A DNA stretch of 7,205 bases from Chloroflexia bacterium (lineage in GTDB: Bacteria; Chloroflexota; Chloroflexia; Thermobaculales; Thermobaculaceae). A program made the position numbers and the translations under genes. Location: the NCBI GenBank assembly GCA_013695265.1, contig JACDAU010000247.1:1-7205 (forward strand), written 5' to 3'. Of the stretch, positions 1 to 6,177 are shown piece after piece. The notes below the pieces were generated by a model. The model saw only the letters and a list, made by a program, of their open reading frames with translations, was not told the origin of the DNA and did not search any database. Within the stretch, counting starts at the first letter, position 1. Every line of letters starts with the position of its first letter.

Positions 1-548
1 TGGGGACGACGATGGTGTACGTTACGCACGACCAGACGGAAGCGCTCTCGATGTCGCAGCGCATCGCAGTGATGAACGACGGGGAGCTGCAGCAGGTGGC
101 CAGCCCGCTGGAGATCTATAACCGCCCGGCAACCGTGTTTATCGCCGGCTTCGTCGGACGGCCCCCGATGAACCTCCTGGACTGCATCCTCGCGGAGGAC
201 GGCGACGCCGCGTTGCGCGACCGGCTGGGCCGGCATATCTATTCCCTGCCCCCACCACAGCACCATCGGCTTGCGACCAGCCTCAACCGCGGCAGCCTGG
301 TGTTCGGCATCCGGCCCGAAGACATCACGATCTTGCCCGAACCAGATGCCACGGGCCTTCCCAGCCGCATACTCGCGCGCGAGCAACACGGCGACGCGAC
401 GCTCTACGATGTCGTTGTCTCGGAAAAGCTGTTCCGCGTGCAGACGCCCGCCGCGTTCCGCCTGCCCGTGGGCGAGACAGTCACCCTCGCGTTCAGCGAA
501 CTCAAGGCGCACGTCTTTGATCGTGTTACCGGACGCGCGATTTTTTAG
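1..548 (+). CDS. Sugar ABC transporter ATP-binding protein, MalK/UgpC type (C-terminal part, 5' truncated)
   Basis: The reading frame is open to the left edge (first full codon at base 3), so only about 181 C-terminal residues are visible; Walker A, signature and Walker B motifs lie outside. The visible part opens with GTTMVYVTHDQTEA, the switch/H-loop region, whose His contacts the ATP gamma-phosphate. Then comes SQRIAVMNDGELQQVASPLEIYNRPA and FIAGFVGRPPMN, the usual end of the nucleotide-binding domain in MalK, UgpC and MsmX proteins. The rest is an OB-fold/TOBE regulatory domain with the typical FGIRPEDI motif and an ending of the FDRVTGRAIF kind. In this family two such subunits energise a carbohydrate importer (CUT1 class) at the inner face of the membrane. 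Its permeases and binding protein are presumably upstream. The stop is 26 bases before the VOC gene, which suggests one operon. The family is clear; the transported sugar is unknown, and MalK-type ATPases may serve several importers. Confidence 0.93.
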   Translation, partial: GTTMVYVTHDQTEALSMSQRIAVMNDGELQQVASPLEIYNRPATVFIAGFVGRPPMNLLDCILAEDGDAALRDRLGRHIYSLPPPQHHRLATSLNRGSLVFGIRPEDITILPEPDATGLPSRILAREQHGDATLYDVVVSEKLFRVQTPAAFRLPVGETVTLAFSELKAHVFDRVTGRAIF

Positions 549-574
549 ATCGAACCACTAAGGAGGCGAACCCA

Positions 575-988
575 ATGATCCAGATCACCGACCTGAGCCA
601 CGTCACCCTCATCATCGGCGATATCAGCTCGTCTAAACGGTTCTACGGCGATGTGCTTGGAATGGACGAAGTGCCCCGTCCGTCCACCTTCTCCCACGCC
701 GTCACCTGGTTCCGCAAAGGGGGAGCGGAGGTCCACCTCATCCATCAGCCCGATGCCGCTCAGGAACCAGGCGACAAGGAGGCCCAGCCGAACGAGGAAC
801 ACGACCTCGGGCGTGCCCGGCACCTCGCGTTCTCCGTCGAGGACCTGGATGAGACGGTGCAGGCGCTCGCCGATCACGGCGTGCCTGTCGTCCTCGGTCC
901 CCGGCCCCGTGGCGATGGCGCAACACAGATGTACTGTCGCGACCCCGACGGGCACCTGGTCGAGCTTCATACCCCGCCAACGATGTGA
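575..988 (+). CDS. VOC superfamily (glyoxalase/bleomycin-resistance/dioxygenase fold) protein
   Basis: A 137-residue protein with two beta-alpha-beta-beta-beta modules. Module 1 begins ITDLSHVTLIIGDISSSKRFY and continues through FGDVLGM-like and AEVHLIH strands. Module 2 begins RARHLAFSVEDLDETVQAL and ends YCRDPDGHLVELHTP. The four positions that usually bind the metal are filled: His9, His54 (or Glu52), His83 and Glu130, so a functional divalent-metal site is expected. An excellent Shine-Dalgarno AGGAGG at 561-566, 8 bases before the ATG, fixes the start. VOC enzymes include glyoxalase I, methylmalonyl-CoA epimerase, extradiol dioxygenases and thiol transferases of antibiotic resistance; sequence alone does not choose among them. 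The position between a sugar ABC ATPase and a sugar isomerase-like gene suggests a role in carbohydrate catabolism, perhaps lyase, isomerase or aldehyde detoxification chemistry, rather than drug resistance. That last step is inference. Confidence 0.88.
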   Translation: MIQITDLSHVTLIIGDISSSKRFYGDVLGMDEVPRPSTFSHAVTWFRKGGAEVHLIHQPDAAQEPGDKEAQPNEEHDLGRARHLAFSVEDLDETVQALADHGVPVVLGPRPRGDGATQMYCRDPDGHLVELHTPPTM

Positions 989-1002
989 CACGCGCGGCAC
1001 AA

Positions 1003-1047
1003 CTCGTGATGATACGAGGTAGTGGCGGGTTCGAAACCCGCGACTAC
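1003..1047. other. Two abutting hairpins; the second resembles a tRNA T-arm
   Basis: Between the VOC stop and the next gene lie two adjoining perfect or near-perfect stems. Hairpin A is CTCGT (1003-1007), loop GATGAT, ACGAG (1014-1018). Hairpin B is GTAGT-G-GCGGG (1019-1029), loop TTCGAAA (1030-1036), CCCGC-G-ACTAC (1037-1047), with a single G-G mismatch. The inner part of B (5-bp stem and TTCGAAA loop) has exactly the form of a tRNA T-arm, and A could pass for a shrunken anticodon arm. No matching 5' acceptor strand or D-arm is visible and no T-run follows. It is therefore not a recognisable intact tRNA or intrinsic terminator. It could be a tRNA relic, an integration scar, or an mRNA structure that stabilises or separates messages within the operon. 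Confidence 0.6.
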
Positions 1048-1086
1048 GGACCTGACGGCTGAACGCTTAGATAAAGGAGAGCTACG

Positions 1087-2082
1087 ATGCCACGACCCGT
1101 GACCCTTTTCACCGGCCAGTGGGCCGACCTGCCGCTCGAAGAACTCGCGCCAAAGGCCAAAGAGCTCGGTTTCGACGGCCTTGAGCTGGCCTGCTGGGGG
1201 GATCACTTCGAGGTGAGCCGCGCTCTGGCAGAGCCAGACTACGTGCAGAGTCGTCGCGACATCCTGGACCGCAACGGGTTGCAGTGTTATGCCATCTCGA
1301 ATCACCTCGTCGGTCAGTCGGTGTGCGATCCGATCGATAGCCGCCACCAGGCGACCGTGCCGCCGCACGTATGGGGCGACGGTGAGGCTGAAGACGTCCG
1401 GCAGCGCGCCGCACAGGAGATGATGGACACCGCCCGCGCTGCGGCGAGGTTTGGCCTCACGCAGGTAAACGGCTTCACCGGGTCCAGTATTTGGCACATG
1501 CTCTACTCCTTCCCACCGAACGACTTCGCGCAGGTCGAGGCGGGGTATCAGGACTTCGCAAACCGCTGGAACCCAATCATCGATGTGTTCGATCAGGAGG
1601 GCGTGCGCTTCGGCCTCGAAGTGCACCCGACGGAGATCGCGTATGACTTCGTCACGACTCGCAAGGCCCTGGACGCGATCGACAACCGGGAAGGCTTCGG
1701 CATCAACTTCGATCCCAGCCACTTCGCGCACCAGTTCCTGGACTCAGTCGCCTTTATCGAGGAGTTCGCGGACCGTATCTATCACTTCCACGTGAAGGAC
1801 AGCAAGCGGCGACTCAACGGACATCGAAGCATCCTGGGCTCACACCTCGACTTCGGCTCCCCGGATCGTGGCTGGGACTTTGTCTCGCCCGGCCATGGTG
1901 ACGTGAACCTGGAGGACTGCATCCGCGCGCTGAACCGGATCGGTTACGATGGGCCGCTCTCCATCGAGTGGGAAGACTCGGGGATGGACCGGGAATGGGG
2001 CGCGCGCGACGCCGTGCAGTTCGTCCGCCGCACGGACTTCTCGCCGTCCAGTGTCGCTTTTGACGCGGCCTTCGCGAAGTAG
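1087..2082 (+). CDS. Sugar phosphate isomerase/epimerase family protein (xylose isomerase-like TIM barrel)
   Basis: A 331-residue protein of the AP-endonuclease-2/xylose-isomerase-like TIM barrel family. It begins PVTLFTGQWADLPLEELAPKAKELGFDGLELACWGDHFE, the first beta-alpha units. Metal ligands expected for the family are present: Glu178 in FGLEVHPTE, Asp209 in NFDPSHF, His235 in YHFHVKDSK and Glu294 in SIEWEDSG; His180, Glu183, His212 and the SPGHGDV loop (about 268-273) also line the site. Proteins of this kind isomerise or epimerise sugars, keto-sugars or inositol derivatives through metal-assisted enediol chemistry in the cytoplasm; some relatives act on 3-keto sugars or C-glycosides. 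AAGGAG at 1074-1079, 7 bases before the ATG, supports the start. It lies 98 bases after the VOC gene and 48 before the SDR gene. Length is normal for its subfamily and nothing is broken. The family is certain; the substrate is not known. Confidence 0.92.
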   Translation: MPRPVTLFTGQWADLPLEELAPKAKELGFDGLELACWGDHFEVSRALAEPDYVQSRRDILDRNGLQCYAISNHLVGQSVCDPIDSRHQATVPPHVWGDGEAEDVRQRAAQEMMDTARAAARFGLTQVNGFTGSSIWHMLYSFPPNDFAQVEAGYQDFANRWNPIIDVFDQEGVRFGLEVHPTEIAYDFVTTRKALDAIDNREGFGINFDPSHFAHQFLDSVAFIEEFADRIYHFHVKDSKRRLNGHRSILGSHLDFGSPDRGWDFVSPGHGDVNLEDCIRALNRIGYDGPLSIEWEDSGMDREWGARDAVQFVRRTDFSPSSVAFDAAFAK

Positions 2083-2099
2083 GGTGAGAGCACACAGCA

Positions 2100-2127
2100 G
2101 GGGCGCCCATTCGAGCGCCCTCGCCCC
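2100..2127. promoter_or_regulatory. Hairpin with two competing pairings just before the SDR start
   Basis: GGGCGC (2101-2106) pairs with GCGCCC (2115-2120) across an 8-base loop. The overlapping GGGGCG (2100-2105) can instead pair with CGCCCC (2122-2127). The structures are mutually exclusive and end 3-10 bases before the ATG at 2131, which has no clear Shine-Dalgarno at normal spacing. It may hold or expose the initiation region, or simply be GC-rich chance pairing. The base pairing is seen; any function is inferred. Confidence 0.35.
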
Positions 2128-2130
2128 GCC

Positions 2131-2934
2131 ATGACCAGCCTCGCAGGCAAGGTTGCGCTCGTCACCGGCGCGAGCAAGGGCATCGGGCGCGCGCTCGCGC
2201 TCGGGCTGGCCGACGCTGGGGCCGCAGTGGTTGCGAACTACCACGCGGACCGGGAGGGCGCTGAGAGCGCGGTGACGGAGATGCACGCCGCAGGTGGCCG
2301 AGGCGTAGCTGTTGGCGCGGATGTCTCCACCGTCACCGGCTGCCGGGAACTGGTCGCCACCACCGTGCGGGAGTTTGGCCGACTGGACCTTGCATACTGC
2401 CATGCGGGCATCACCAGTTGGGGAGCGTTTCTGGACTACCCCGAGGAGGCGTTCGACCGGGTGGTGGGTACGAACCTGAAGGGAACGTACTTCACCGCCC
2501 AGGCAGCCGCGCAGCAGATGGCACGGCAGGGCGAGGGCGGGCGGATCGTCGTCACGTCCTCCGTCACCGGCCACCAGGCCGTGCAGTACCTCTCCGCGTA
2601 TGCGATGACGAAGGGGGGCATCGAGATGCTGGTGCGCAACCTCGTGCTTGAGCTCTCGCCCCACAACATTACGATCAACGCGATAGCGCCGGGGGCGATC
2701 ACCAACGAACGAAACCTGCACGATGACCCGGACTACGAGACGAAATGGGCCGGGGTCATACCGCTGCGTCGCGCCGGCCAACCCCAGGACGTGCTCGGCG
2801 CCGCCGTCTTTCTGGCGTCCGACGCCGCCTCGTGGATCACCGGGCAGACGCTCGTCGTGGATGGCGGCTGGACCGCCTACAGTCCCACGCCGGGCTTCGA
2901 GTTCGTCGAGCGCGAGGGACGGATCGGGTCGTAA
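2131..2934 (+). CDS. Short-chain dehydrogenase/reductase (classical SDR, FabG/glucose-dehydrogenase-like)
   Basis: A 267-residue classical SDR, an NAD(P)-dependent oxidoreductase of alcohols, sugars or ketones. Residues 7-20 carry the Rossmann cofactor motif TGASKGIG (12-19), followed by Asp64 in GADVS. The catalytic set is complete: Asn115 in GTNLKGTYF, Ser144 in VTSSVTG, Tyr157 and Lys161 in YAMTK, then the APGAI segment (about 186-190). The end ITGQTLVVDGGW (about 236-247) is typical for the family; the tail of about 20 residues beyond it is slightly longer than in FabG. The usual structural NAG motif after beta-4 reads CHAG (90-93), so the Asn is replaced by His. The sugar importer and isomerase neighbours suggest oxidation or reduction of a carbohydrate rather than fatty acid synthesis. 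There is no good ribosome-binding site, so translation may be coupled to the upstream gene (48-base gap). The start fits the family N-terminus. Cofactor preference is not settled. Confidence 0.93.
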   Translation: MTSLAGKVALVTGASKGIGRALALGLADAGAAVVANYHADREGAESAVTEMHAAGGRGVAVGADVSTVTGCRELVATTVREFGRLDLAYCHAGITSWGAFLDYPEEAFDRVVGTNLKGTYFTAQAAAQQMARQGEGGRIVVTSSVTGHQAVQYLSAYAMTKGGIEMLVRNLVLELSPHNITINAIAPGAITNERNLHDDPDYETKWAGVIPLRRAGQPQDVLGAAVFLASDAASWITGQTLVVDGGWTAYSPTPGFEFVEREGRIGS

Positions 2935-3148
2935 CTTGCCCCGTGCTCAAACATCTCCGCACAAGGCCGGGGGCTGAGGCCGAGTCCGGGTAGATTCCGG
3001 CGCTGGATCGTTGGTAGCGCCGTGGCCCTCGCCGTACAGACGTAGAGGCGAAGCATTTCGAGAATGCTTCGCCCCTACCCGACGCGGCCCCGAAAACGAT
3101 GGTTCGCACCTGCCATCCACAGTACATCCACCCCCGGAAGATGTTCGA
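2935..3148. other. Convergent intergenic region, no gene
   Basis: This 214-base gap separates the 3' ends of the SDR and ppc genes. I see no plausible coding sequence; open frames here are short and continue as shadows of neighbours. It contains a weak stem GGCGCT/AGCGCC (2999-3004 with 3016-3021) and the strong palindrome listed separately. Neither side shows a stem followed by a T-run, so termination would have to rely on the palindrome or on Rho. Confidence 0.7.
3042..3078. repeat. 37-base near-perfect palindrome, probable intergenic repeat and possible bidirectional terminator
   Basis: The left arm GTAG-A-GGCGAAGCATT (3042-3057) pairs with the right arm AATGCTTCGCC-C-CTAC (3063-3078): 15 base pairs with one A-C mismatch and a 5-base loop TCGAG. 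Its core, close to GTAGGGGCGAAGCATT, resembles a sequence I recall as a frequent dispersed intergenic repeat in cyanobacteria and Chloroflexota; this is memory and not a search result. Lying between converging genes, it could form a hairpin at the 3' end of both transcripts. No T-run follows on either strand. Confidence 0.6.
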
Positions 3149-5938
3149 TCAACCTGTGTTCTGCAGGCCAGCGGCGATGCCGTTGATCGAAAGGAAGACG
3201 GTGTGCAGCAGCGCCTGCCGCTCCGCATCATGACCGTCGCCATCGGGCATCTCGCGCAGGCGGCGGAGCAGCGCGACCTGGATGTAACTGAGCGGATCGA
3301 CGTACGGGTTGCGCAGGCGGATGGAGCGCTGCAACACCGGGGTGTTATCAAGTAACTGCCCCAGTCCTGTCACCCTGACAACCCACTCGCACGTGCGCTC
3401 ATACTCTGCGCGCAACCGTGGCCAGATCGCCTCCGCGACCGCCGGATTGGAGACGAGGCCCGCGTAAATCCCCGCGACATGGATGTCGGCCTTCGAGAGA
3501 ATCATCTGCGCGTTGTCGAGCGTGCTGCGGAAGAACGGCCACTGCTCGTACATCTCGCGCAGTCGGGCGAATTTGTCTGCGTCGCCCGCGGCGTACGTCT
3601 CCAGCGCGCTGCCCAGCCCGTACCACCCCGGCAGCGTGTGCCTGCTCTGCATCCACGAGAACACCCACGGGATGGCGCGCAACGACTCTATCTCCAGTCC
3701 AGCCTGACGCGACGCTGGCCGCGACGCTATGGGAAGTTCGCGAATCTCCGAGACGGGTGTCGCCTCTCGGAAGTAGTGCGCGAACTCCGGCGTCTCGTAC
3801 ACCAGGCCGCGGTACGTGCGCAGCGCGGTCTCGCTGAGATCGTGCGCGGCTTGCTCCCACTCCGCCTCGACATGCCCGCGGTCCGCAAGCTCCGACGGAT
3901 TCAGGGTCGCCCGCAGCACGGCGTTCGTCACCTGGTCCAGGTAGCGTTGTGCGACGGACGGGTTGCCATACCGGGTGAAGATCACCTCACCCTGTTCCGT
4001 CAGCTTCATGCCCCCATGTACGGTCCCTCGCGGCTGACCGAGGATCGCCTGGTTGGTTGGGCCACCACCCCTGCCGATAGCCCCGCCCCGCCCGTGGAAG
4101 AGCCGCAGGGTGACCCCCCTGGTCTGACAGGTGCGGGCGAGATCGCGCTGTGCCTGATACAACTCCCAATTGCTGGTGAAGAAGCCGCCGTCCTTGTTCG
4201 AGTCCGAGTACCCAATCATCACCTCCTGGTGCTCGTCGTGGGCGCGCACGTTTGGCCGGTACACGGAATCGTCGAGCAGCGCGCCGACGATCTCACCAGA
4301 GGCCCGCAGATCCTCAATACTCTCGAACAGCGGCGTCACCTGCAAACGGCTCCAGCCGTCACGGGGCGAGAGCAGGCCGGCCTCCTTGGCCAGGAACTGC
4401 ACCTCCAGCACGTCGGCTGCGGAGCGGGTGAAGCTGATCAGGTAGGTGTCGAGCGCCTCGGGGCCGATCTCCGCCTGCACGGTGCGGATCGCCTCGAACA
4501 CGGCAAGCGTTTCTGCGGTCTCCGGGGAGTACGCGTGCGTGGTGCTGATCACCGGCCTCGGGCTTATGAGTTCGTGCCTCAGCAGCGCCAGCCGCTCAGT
4601 CTCGGGGAGTGAGGCATATTCCAGACACACCCCGGCCGTGGCGAACACCTCTGCCACCGCCGCCCGATGCCGGTCGCTGTGCTGCCGTACGTCTATCTTC
4701 GCGAGGTGAAAGCCGAACACGGCGACGCTGCGCCGGAAGTCCGCGAGCCTACCCGCCGCCAGCCTGCCGCCCTTATGTCCACGGAGACTCTCGGCGACGA
4801 CGTCCACGTCGCGCAGCAGCTCCCCGACCCCGACGTAGGTGACGCCGGGCTGTGGTGGCTGCATGCGCTCCATCGCGGCGAGCGTATTCCGCAGCTTCTG
4901 GATCATCAGCCCCACCTTGCGCCGGTATGGCTCATTGCTATTGCGCCCCAGCAACGAGGCCGCAGCCTCCGGCAGCGCCCGCTCATCTTCTCGAAGCGAC
5001 TCCCAGAACTGGTCGCTCACCCCCACCAACCGCTCGCTCATCGAAAGCATGCGTCGCAGCGCGTCCAGTTGGGCGATGTAGTGCCGGAGCGCCACACCCT
5101 TTTGCAGCCGCGCCGTGCGGACGGTAATCTCCGGCGTCACATTCGGATTGCCATCCCGGTCACCGCCCATCCATGTCCCGAAACGCAGGAACGAGGGCAC
5201 ATCCCACTCGACCTCCGGGTACGCGGCACGGAGTGCCGTGCCCAGCTCCCGGTACACGCGCGGGACGGTCTCAAAGAGGCTCTGCTGAAAGAAGTACAGA
5301 TTGTTGTATACCTCATCGAGCGGCGTGGGCCGCGTCAGCCGCACCTCGTCGCTCTGCCACAGGGCCGTCGCGGCCTCGCGCAGCCATTCCGCGATCTCCG
5401 CGCGTCTGGCGGGGGTCACGTACGCATCGTCGAGCGAGGCGACGAGACGTGAAATCCGGCCCAGGTGCATCAACGTCGTGCGCCGCCGGGACTCGGTGGG
5501 ATGGGCGGTGAAGACGAACTCGACCGAGATGCCCTCCAGCAGGGCGCGCACCTGCTCGGCGGAGACGCCCTCGCGTGCAAGCCCCAGCACGGCCTCGTGC
5601 GCGGAGCCAGGGCGGATGGAACCGTCCTCCAGATCACGCTGCCGGACGACACGCAGGCGGTGATTCTCCTCGGCGATGTTGACCACCTGAAAGAACAGGT
5701 TGAACGCGCGGATCACCGAGAAGGCGGTCGCGGGCGGGAGGCACGAGGTGCGTTCCACCAACTCCCGATACCCCTCATCGGACCACTCGTTGCGCAATGC
5801 GATGCAGCGCGTGCGCAGGTCCTCGACCGTCCGGAAAAGATCGTCGCCCGCCTGCTCTCGCAGCACGTCGCCAACGACGTTGCCCAGGAGCCGCACGTCC
5901 TCGCTCAGCCGGTCTCGGGCACTCTCTCTCACGCTCAT
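3149..5938 (-). CDS. ppc: Phosphoenolpyruvate carboxylase
   Basis: Catalyses PEP + bicarbonate to oxaloacetate + phosphate, the anaplerotic entry to the TCA cycle; normally a cytoplasmic homotetramer. From the ATG at 5938 it has 929 residues, within the bacterial range. Signatures in order: FTAHPTESRRRT with catalytic His146; FGTWMGGDRDGNPNVT (about 253-268); GYSDSNKDGGFFTSNW with catalytic Lys582; the glycine-rich loop FHGRGGAIGRGGGP (about 614-627, Arg617); IPWVFSWMQSRHTLPGWYG (about 756-774); and the invariant C-terminus QNTG. The four residues that bind the inhibitor aspartate in the E. coli enzyme have counterparts: Arg617, Lys816, Arg876 and Asn927, so feedback inhibition by aspartate is likely kept. 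The frame also allows a GTG start at 5998 (20 extra residues), but MSVRESARDRLSEDVRLLG fits the family N-terminus better. There is no clear Shine-Dalgarno and a -10-like box lies 9 bases upstream, so a leaderless message is possible. It stands alone, convergent with the SDR gene. Confidence 0.97.
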   Translation of the reverse strand: MSVRESARDRLSEDVRLLGNVVGDVLREQAGDDLFRTVEDLRTRCIALRNEWSDEGYRELVERTSCLPPATAFSVIRAFNLFFQVVNIAEENHRLRVVRQRDLEDGSIRPGSAHEAVLGLAREGVSAEQVRALLEGISVEFVFTAHPTESRRRTTLMHLGRISRLVASLDDAYVTPARRAEIAEWLREAATALWQSDEVRLTRPTPLDEVYNNLYFFQQSLFETVPRVYRELGTALRAAYPEVEWDVPSFLRFGTWMGGDRDGNPNVTPEITVRTARLQKGVALRHYIAQLDALRRMLSMSERLVGVSDQFWESLREDERALPEAAASLLGRNSNEPYRRKVGLMIQKLRNTLAAMERMQPPQPGVTYVGVGELLRDVDVVAESLRGHKGGRLAAGRLADFRRSVAVFGFHLAKIDVRQHSDRHRAAVAEVFATAGVCLEYASLPETERLALLRHELISPRPVISTTHAYSPETAETLAVFEAIRTVQAEIGPEALDTYLISFTRSAADVLEVQFLAKEAGLLSPRDGWSRLQVTPLFESIEDLRASGEIVGALLDDSVYRPNVRAHDEHQEVMIGYSDSNKDGGFFTSNWELYQAQRDLARTCQTRGVTLRLFHGRGGAIGRGGGPTNQAILGQPRGTVHGGMKLTEQGEVIFTRYGNPSVAQRYLDQVTNAVLRATLNPSELADRGHVEAEWEQAAHDLSETALRTYRGLVYETPEFAHYFREATPVSEIRELPIASRPASRQAGLEIESLRAIPWVFSWMQSRHTLPGWYGLGSALETYAAGDADKFARLREMYEQWPFFRSTLDNAQMILSKADIHVAGIYAGLVSNPAVAEAIWPRLRAEYERTCEWVVRVTGLGQLLDNTPVLQRSIRLRNPYVDPLSYIQVALLRRLREMPDGDGHDAERQALLHTVFLSINGIAAGLQNTG

Positions 5939-5946
5939 CAAGCGCC

Positions 5947-5955
5947 AGTCTAGCA
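5947..5955 (-). promoter_or_regulatory. Candidate extended -10 box for ppc
   Basis: On the minus strand TGCTAGACT matches the extended -10 pattern TGnTAnnnT. It lies 9 bases before the preferred ppc ATG, so transcription would start almost at the ATG and give a leaderless or nearly leaderless message. I see no good TTGACA-like -35 at 16-18 bases, which extended -10 promoters can do without. It is a candidate only. Confidence 0.35.
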
Positions 5956-6040
5956 CACGCCGATGGCCCGAAAGGGCACGGCGAAACGAGACCAACACCG
6001 TGGCATCCCGGATCGCGCGCCAGACATTCCGGTATCGGAC

Positions 6041-6059
6041 CGTTCGCTCCGTCCGAACG
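6041..6059. promoter_or_regulatory. Operator-like inverted repeat upstream of the SIS gene
   Basis: CGTTCG (6041-6046) and CGAACG (6054-6059) form a perfect 6-base inverted repeat with a 7-base spacer. It is interlocked with a second pair, CGGAC (6036-6040) and GTCCG (6051-6055). The repeat covers the place where the -35 element of the rightward promoter would sit and ends 3 bases before TAGAAT, a good position for a repressor dimer. No regulator is named by the sequence. Confidence 0.35.
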
Positions 6060-6068
6060 TGCTAGAAT
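6060..6068 (+). promoter_or_regulatory. Candidate extended -10 promoter for the SIS-domain gene
   Basis: TGCTAGAAT is an extended -10 (TGn followed by TAGAAT, five of six matches to TATAAT). Transcription would begin near 6075, giving a leader of about 100 bases before the ATG at 6178. No clear TTGACA is present. The preceding 8-mer GTGCTAGA recurs in the oppositely directed ppc candidate. Confidence 0.5.
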
Positions 6069-6177
6069 ACGCTCGGTTCTCTGCCTGTGCGCGCACCCCC
6101 GCTCGTATCAGTTGCGTCACGACCGAGATCGACACAGAGCACAGCGGTGGCACTGGCTGCCGGGTACAGGAGCGCGC

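Noticed and set aside
975..1050. Complete tRNA gene
   Set aside because: Only a T-arm-like hairpin and a 6-base-loop stem are visible. No 5' acceptor strand complementary to GACTACG and no D-arm precede them, and no CCA follows.
967..1731. Minus-strand open frame of 254 codons ending in a GFEPATTSYHH-type tail
   Set aside because: Antisense to the TIM-barrel gene. The GFEP stretch is what a T-arm-like GGGTTCGAACCC sequence yields when translated, a known source of spurious conserved proteins.
1840..2781. Minus-strand open frame of 313 codons
   Set aside because: It is antisense to the TIM-barrel and SDR genes, which are both clearly real; the translation is low-complexity and Arg/Val/His-rich.
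2935..3148. Intrinsic terminators for the SDR and ppc genes
   Set aside because: Stems exist, but none is followed by a T-run on the relevant strand, so no canonical terminator is called.
3479..4612. Long plus-strand open frame (377 codons) opposite ppc
   Set aside because: It lies wholly antisense to conserved ppc motifs, has no family-like motifs and reflects the high GC; a shadow frame.
5939..5998. 20-residue N-terminal extension of ppc from GTG at 5998
   Set aside because: The extension MLVSFRRALSGHRRVLDWRL does not look like the family N-terminus and would overlap the promoter candidate; ATG at 5938 is preferred.
6145..6165. T-box-like string GGTGGCACTGGC in the SIS gene leader
   Set aside because: It matches the T-box consensus only in part, the leader is about 100 bases with no stem I or specifier loop that I can see, and the gene is not an aminoacyl-tRNA or amino acid gene.
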